Below are positions 6,885 through 9,204 of a stretch of DNA of 9,204 nucleotides, piece after piece. Where the stretch lies: NCBI GenBank assembly GCA_021784265.1, contig JAJXTA010000069.1:1-9204 (forward strand), read 5' to 3'. Position 1 is the first letter of the stretch. Each line of letters starts with the position of its first letter. The translations under genes and the position numbers were made by a program. Origin of the DNA: a bacterium (GTDB lineage: Bacteria > Verrucomicrobiota > Verrucomicrobiia > Limisphaerales > J093). The notes under the pieces were generated by a model that searched no databases, was not told the DNA's origin, and worked only from the letters and a program-made list of their open reading frames with translations.

Positions 6885-7331
6885 TCATTGGCATTGGGGG
6901 CAGACCCCGAAGAATTCCAGCTTGTGCCGGACCTGTTTGTAACCGTTGCGCTCGGCGATCCGCGCCTCGAACTCCGGCGGGAAACAATCCTCGAGTTCCA
7001 CCACCTGCGCGCAGCGGACACAGATGAGGTGGTGGTGGTGACCCCGCGTACCCTCTCGCACCAACTCGAACCGGGCGACGCCGTCGCCGAAATCGAACCG
7101 CTGGACGATCCCCAGCCCCTCCAACAGGCGCATGGCGCGGTAGATGGTCGCCAGATTGCAATGTCCGACCGGCAACTGCGCCAGTACCTCGCGGTTACTC
7201 AGCGGGTGGGTCTGGTGGCGGAGCAAATCGAGGATCGCCTGCCGGGGACCGGTCAGGCGGCAAGCGTGCTGGCGCAACCGGCCGGCCAGCGCCGCCAGTG
7301 GCTCGACTGGATGGGGGCCTGAACACGGCAT
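6885..7331 (-). CDS. Fur/Zur-family metal-responsive transcriptional regulator
   Basis: 148 residues from the ATG at 7331 (the frame also offers GTG at 7340 and TTG at 7346; no start has a strong Shine-Dalgarno). The N-terminal winged helix includes RLTGPRQAILDLL (25-37), with recognition helix NLATIYRAMRLL (59-70). The dimerisation/metal domain has RFELVREGTRGHHHHLICVRC (87-107) and a final CPQC (144-147). The two CxxC pairs (104/107 and 144/147) form the usual structural zinc site. His98-His101 and Glu89 match the sensing ligands in Fur proteins. Position next to znu-type transporter genes suggests a zinc (or manganese) regulator, probably a repressor when metal-bound. It follows the permease gene after 142 bases and ends 43 bases before the sigma start. 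Family certain; metal not settled. Confidence 0.92.
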   Translation of the reverse strand: MPCSGPHPVEPLAALAGRLRQHACRLTGPRQAILDLLRHQTHPLSNREVLAQLPVGHCNLATIYRAMRLLEGLGIVQRFDFGDGVARFELVREGTRGHHHHLICVRCAQVVELEDCFPPEFEARIAERNGYKQVRHKLEFFGVCPQCQ

Positions 7332-7473
7332 GAGCTTCACACGCAAGGGCCAGTATCGCCGTGGGGCCTCCTCGTGGCAATCTTAGGCTGCCCGCCGTCG
7401 GGTGGACGTCCGGGAGGTCGGCGGGCTCCCAAGCCCGTGTCCCACGGTCTCCAATAGCGGCCAACGGGTCCCA
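7332..7473. other. Intergenic gap with GC-rich inverted repeats
   Basis: The 142 bases between the permease stop and the Fur-family start. An 8-bp GC stem pairs 7390-7397 with 7419-7426 around a 21-base loop containing the palindrome GGACGTCC (7404-7411). A competing perfect 6-bp hairpin covers 7422-7437 (CGGGCT, loop CCCA, AGCCCG). There is no T-run, so I do not call a terminator. I found no convincing Zur- or Fur-box-like AT-rich palindrome. Confidence 0.3.
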
Positions 7474-8277
7474 TCAGGCGGGACTGGCTCCGCGGCGTAC
7501 CGTCAGGCTCAGGACAAAGAGGGCGATGCAAACCAGGACGATGGTCGGCCCACAGGGCACGTCGAGTTGGTACGACAGCACAATCCCCCCCACCCCACCG
7601 ATCACCCCTACCAACACACTGCCCACGATGTGCTGCCGTAAGTTCCGCGCCACCCCGCGCGCCGCCGCCGGCGGAATCACGAGCAGCGAGGTGACGAGAA
7701 TGATCCCCAACAGGCGGATGCTCACCGCGATGGTGATGGTTAGCACCAGGACAAAAGCGTAGTTCAGCCGCCGCACGGCTACCCCGCGGACATGCGCCAA
7801 GTCCTCTTGGACGGTCAGCAGGGCCAGATCGCTCAGACAGGTCAACACACCCCCAACGACCACCACGAACACCGCCGCTCCCAGCCACAGCTCCAGCGGG
7901 CCGATGGCGAGGATGTCGCCGAAGAGAAACCGATGAATATCGCCCCGGCTGGTCCGGAGCAGGCTCAGCACCAGGATGCCCACCGCCACCGACCCGGAGA
8001 GCAACAGCGCCATGATGGTGTCGGTGAGCAGTTGGGTATGTTCCCGGAGCCAGATCAGCGCCAGGGAAACCGCCAGTCCCACCCCCACCATCGGCAGGGT
8101 CGGATCGGCCAACCCGATCCAGTAACCCAGCGCCACCCCGGCCAAGGCGGCGTGGGAGATCGTATCGCCGAAAAAAGCCATCCCCCGCGCGGTCACAAAG
8201 ACCCCCAGCAAGGCGCATTGGGGTGCCAGCAGCAAACCCGCGAGCAAGGCCCGCCGCATGTAGGGCTCAGTGAACAT
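7474..8277 (-). CDS. znuB: Zinc/manganese ABC transporter permease (ZnuB/MntB type, ABC-3 family)
   Basis: 267 residues, the membrane-spanning channel subunit of a metal-ion importer. About eight hydrophobic helices are visible. The family signature ARGMAFFGDTISHAALAGVA (30-49) lies in the first third. TSLLVIPPAAARGVARNL (195-212) is the conserved cytoplasmic coupling region seen in ABC-3 permeases, which contacts the ATPase. Length is normal for the family. The start ATG lies inside the end of the ATPase gene (11-base overlap, ATGTTCACTGA) with no Shine-Dalgarno, so translation probably depends on coupling. Zinc is favoured by family frequency and the neighbouring Fur/Zur-type gene; manganese or iron cannot be excluded from sequence alone. 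Confidence 0.92.
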   Translation of the reverse strand: MFTEPYMRRALLAGLLLAPQCALLGVFVTARGMAFFGDTISHAALAGVALGYWIGLADPTLPMVGVGLAVSLALIWLREHTQLLTDTIMALLLSGSVAVGILVLSLLRTSRGDIHRFLFGDILAIGPLELWLGAAVFVVVVGGVLTCLSDLALLTVQEDLAHVRGVAVRRLNYAFVLVLTITIAVSIRLLGIILVTSLLVIPPAAARGVARNLRQHIVGSVLVGVIGGVGGIVLSYQLDVPCGPTIVLVCIALFVLSLTVRRGASPA

Positions 8278-9034
8278 GGTGGTAGGGGGTCACGTGAATG
8301 CCGTAGGCGGCCTTAAGCGACTCGGCATTCATGACTTGCTCGGGCGTGCCTTGACAACAAATCGTCCGGTTCAGGGCCACGATCCGGGTGGCGTGCCGAT
8401 ACACCATCGAGAGGTCGTGCGACACCAGGACCACGGTAATCCCCTGCCGGCGATGGATACCGGCGATCGTCTCATAAAACGTCTCCTCCCCCGGCGTATC
8501 CACCCCCGCCGTCGGCTCGTCCAGGAGCAGCAACTCGGGCCGGCCCAACAGGCTGAACGTGATCAATACTCGCTGGAGTTGCCCGCCCGAAAGCCCGCCC
8601 AGGGGCCGGTCCAGGAGCCCTTCGATGCCGGTGATCGACCCCAGCTCCCCCAGCAGAGCATCGGTCCGCGCGTGGCGCCGCCACAGCCAATGCCGCGTCT
8701 CCCGCCGCCGCAGGCAAAGGAACTCCCGCACGCTCACCAGCAGGCCTGGCCCCAACGCCACTCGTTGCGGCACGTAGCCCACTCGGCCGAGCACCGCGCC
8801 TAGTTCGGTCTGCCCGAACAGGCGCACGCACCCGCCCGCCAGCGGTTGCAGTCCCAACAGGGAGCGCAGCAATGTCGTCTTTCCCGCCCCGTTCGGCCCA
8901 ATCAGCGCGACGAGTTGTCCCCGCTCGATGCGCAGGTTAACCCCCTCCAGGACCGCTCGACTCCCCAAGCGGACGCACAAGCCTTCCACCTCCACCGCCG
9001 CGGCCGGCGGCGTGCTGGCGTCAGGCACGCTCAT
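8267..9034 (-). CDS. znuC: Zinc/manganese ABC transporter ATP-binding protein (ZnuC type)
   Basis: 255 residues, the cytoplasmic ATPase of the metal importer. Walker A is GPNGAGKT (46-53), the Q-loop is VPQ (88-90), the ABC signature is LSGGQ (148-152), Walker B is LLLLDEP (168-174), the D-loop is AGVDT (176-180) and the switch histidine is in SHD (205-207). All catalytic residues are intact. The C-terminus ends YHHVH, a short histidine-rich tail as found in other ZnuC proteins. The frame extends upstream to a GTG at 9097, but that adds 21 Pro/Arg-rich residues unlike the family. The ATG at 9034 gives the usual length, though it has no clear Shine-Dalgarno. It lies 112 bases after the probable binding-protein gene and overlaps the permease by 11 bases. 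Confidence 0.92.
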   Translation of the reverse strand: MSVPDASTPPAAAVEVEGLCVRLGSRAVLEGVNLRIERGQLVALIGPNGAGKTTLLRSLLGLQPLAGGCVRLFGQTELGAVLGRVGYVPQRVALGPGLLVSVREFLCLRRRETRHWLWRRHARTDALLGELGSITGIEGLLDRPLGGLSGGQLQRVLITFSLLGRPELLLLDEPTAGVDTPGEETFYETIAGIHRRQGITVVLVSHDLSMVYRHATRIVALNRTICCQGTPEQVMNAESLKAAYGIHVTPYHHVH

Positions 9035-9146
9035 CGCAAGCCGGAGCCGTTGGGCCTCGGGGGAAGCCGGCCGGCGAACCGGGCGCCCCGGTGCCACCGG
9101 GCGCGGCCTGCTACCCTGAGGGATGCCCGCCTGCCCATCCGCGCGG

Positions 9147-9203
9147 TCATTGTCGGCGTGCCTCCAGAAACTGGCGCAGCGTTTGGAGGTTGCGCCGCAT
9201 CCC
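9147..9203 (-). CDS. Probable metal-binding lipoprotein/periplasmic protein (ZnuA type), C-terminal end only
   Basis: Read on the - strand from the window edge, one frame gives GMRRNLQTLRQFLEARRQ and then TGA at 9149-9147. ZnuA/MntA-type substrate-binding proteins commonly end in a helix of the form M-x-x-N-L-x-T-L with a few trailing residues, and a gene for one is expected directly upstream of znuC. Only 18 residues are visible, so the call rests on this short match and on position. If right, the operon order is binding protein, ATPase, permease, regulator. Confidence 0.55.
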   Translation of the reverse strand, partial: GMRRNLQTLRQFLEARRQ

Positions 9204-9204
9204 G

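Noticed and set aside
6876..6904. Sigma-70 promoter before the sigma factor gene (TATACA at 6881-6876, - strand)
   Set aside because: The -10-like box is fair, but the hexamer 17 bases upstream (TCTGCC) barely resembles a -35. Mentioned in the sigma gene entry only.
6842..7021. N-terminal extension of the sigma factor frame by about 60 residues
   Set aside because: It runs through the Fur-family gene and is Ser/Arg-rich. The GTG at 6841 has a Shine-Dalgarno-like GGGG and gives a normal ECF length.
7337..8218. A 293-codon open frame on the - strand overlapping znuB
   Set aside because: Gly/Arg/Pro-rich shadow of the znuB gene in another frame; the ABC-3 permease motifs belong to the other frame.
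9035..9097. N-terminal extension of the znuC ATPase from GTG at 9097
   Set aside because: The extra 21 residues are Pro/Arg-rich and unlike the family; the internal ATG gives the usual distance to Walker A.

Overview
The window is GC-rich and gene-dense. It holds nine genes, the two outermost cut by the window edges. One gene is on the + strand (argC end). All the others are on the - strand, so they read from the right edge towards the left. The gene set suggests a Verrucomicrobiota bacterium, perhaps of the Pedosphaera/Limisphaera type. The grounds are a very large DUF2723 membrane protein with C-terminal TPRs, a short ECF sigma factor followed by a small one-helix membrane partner, a ThuA-like protein with a twin-arginine-like leader, and poor Shine-Dalgarno sites. 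This assignment is inference from gene content; no rRNA or other marker is present.

Right part (about 6885-9203, - strand): a metal-ion uptake and regulation block. It contains the last 18 codons or so of a probable ZnuA-type binding protein, the ZnuC-like ATPase, the ZnuB-like permease (overlapping znuC by 11 bases) and, after a 142-base gap, a Fur/Zur-family regulator. ABC import of zinc (or manganese) and its likely metal-sensing repressor therefore sit together.

Middle (2320-6841, - strand): an apparent operon of an ECF sigma factor, a small one-helix membrane protein that is probably its anti-sigma factor, and a 1204-residue DUF2723/TPR membrane protein. The first two genes overlap by 71 bases, and the second and third are 3 bases apart. 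DUF2723 is the family of the eukaryotic protein O-mannosyltransferase TMEM260, so the last gene is plausibly a GT-C type glycosyltransferase acting on exported proteins. The sigma/anti-sigma pair may control it.

Left part (371-2319, - strand): a 227-base intergenic stretch with a strong hairpin next to the following start codon, then a stand-alone Ser/Thr kinase-like protein whose ATP-anchoring residues are replaced (probably a pseudokinase or very atypical kinase), then a probably exported ThuA-domain protein. Its stop lies 18 bases from the stop of the convergent + strand argC (arginine biosynthesis).

No rRNA, tRNA, CRISPR array, insertion sequence or phage gene was seen, and no gene-free stretch exceeds 300 bases. 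The most notable points are the degenerate kinase, the sigma/membrane-protein/DUF2723 operon with its long overlap, and the regulator whose sensing residues look Fur-like although its context looks Zur-like.
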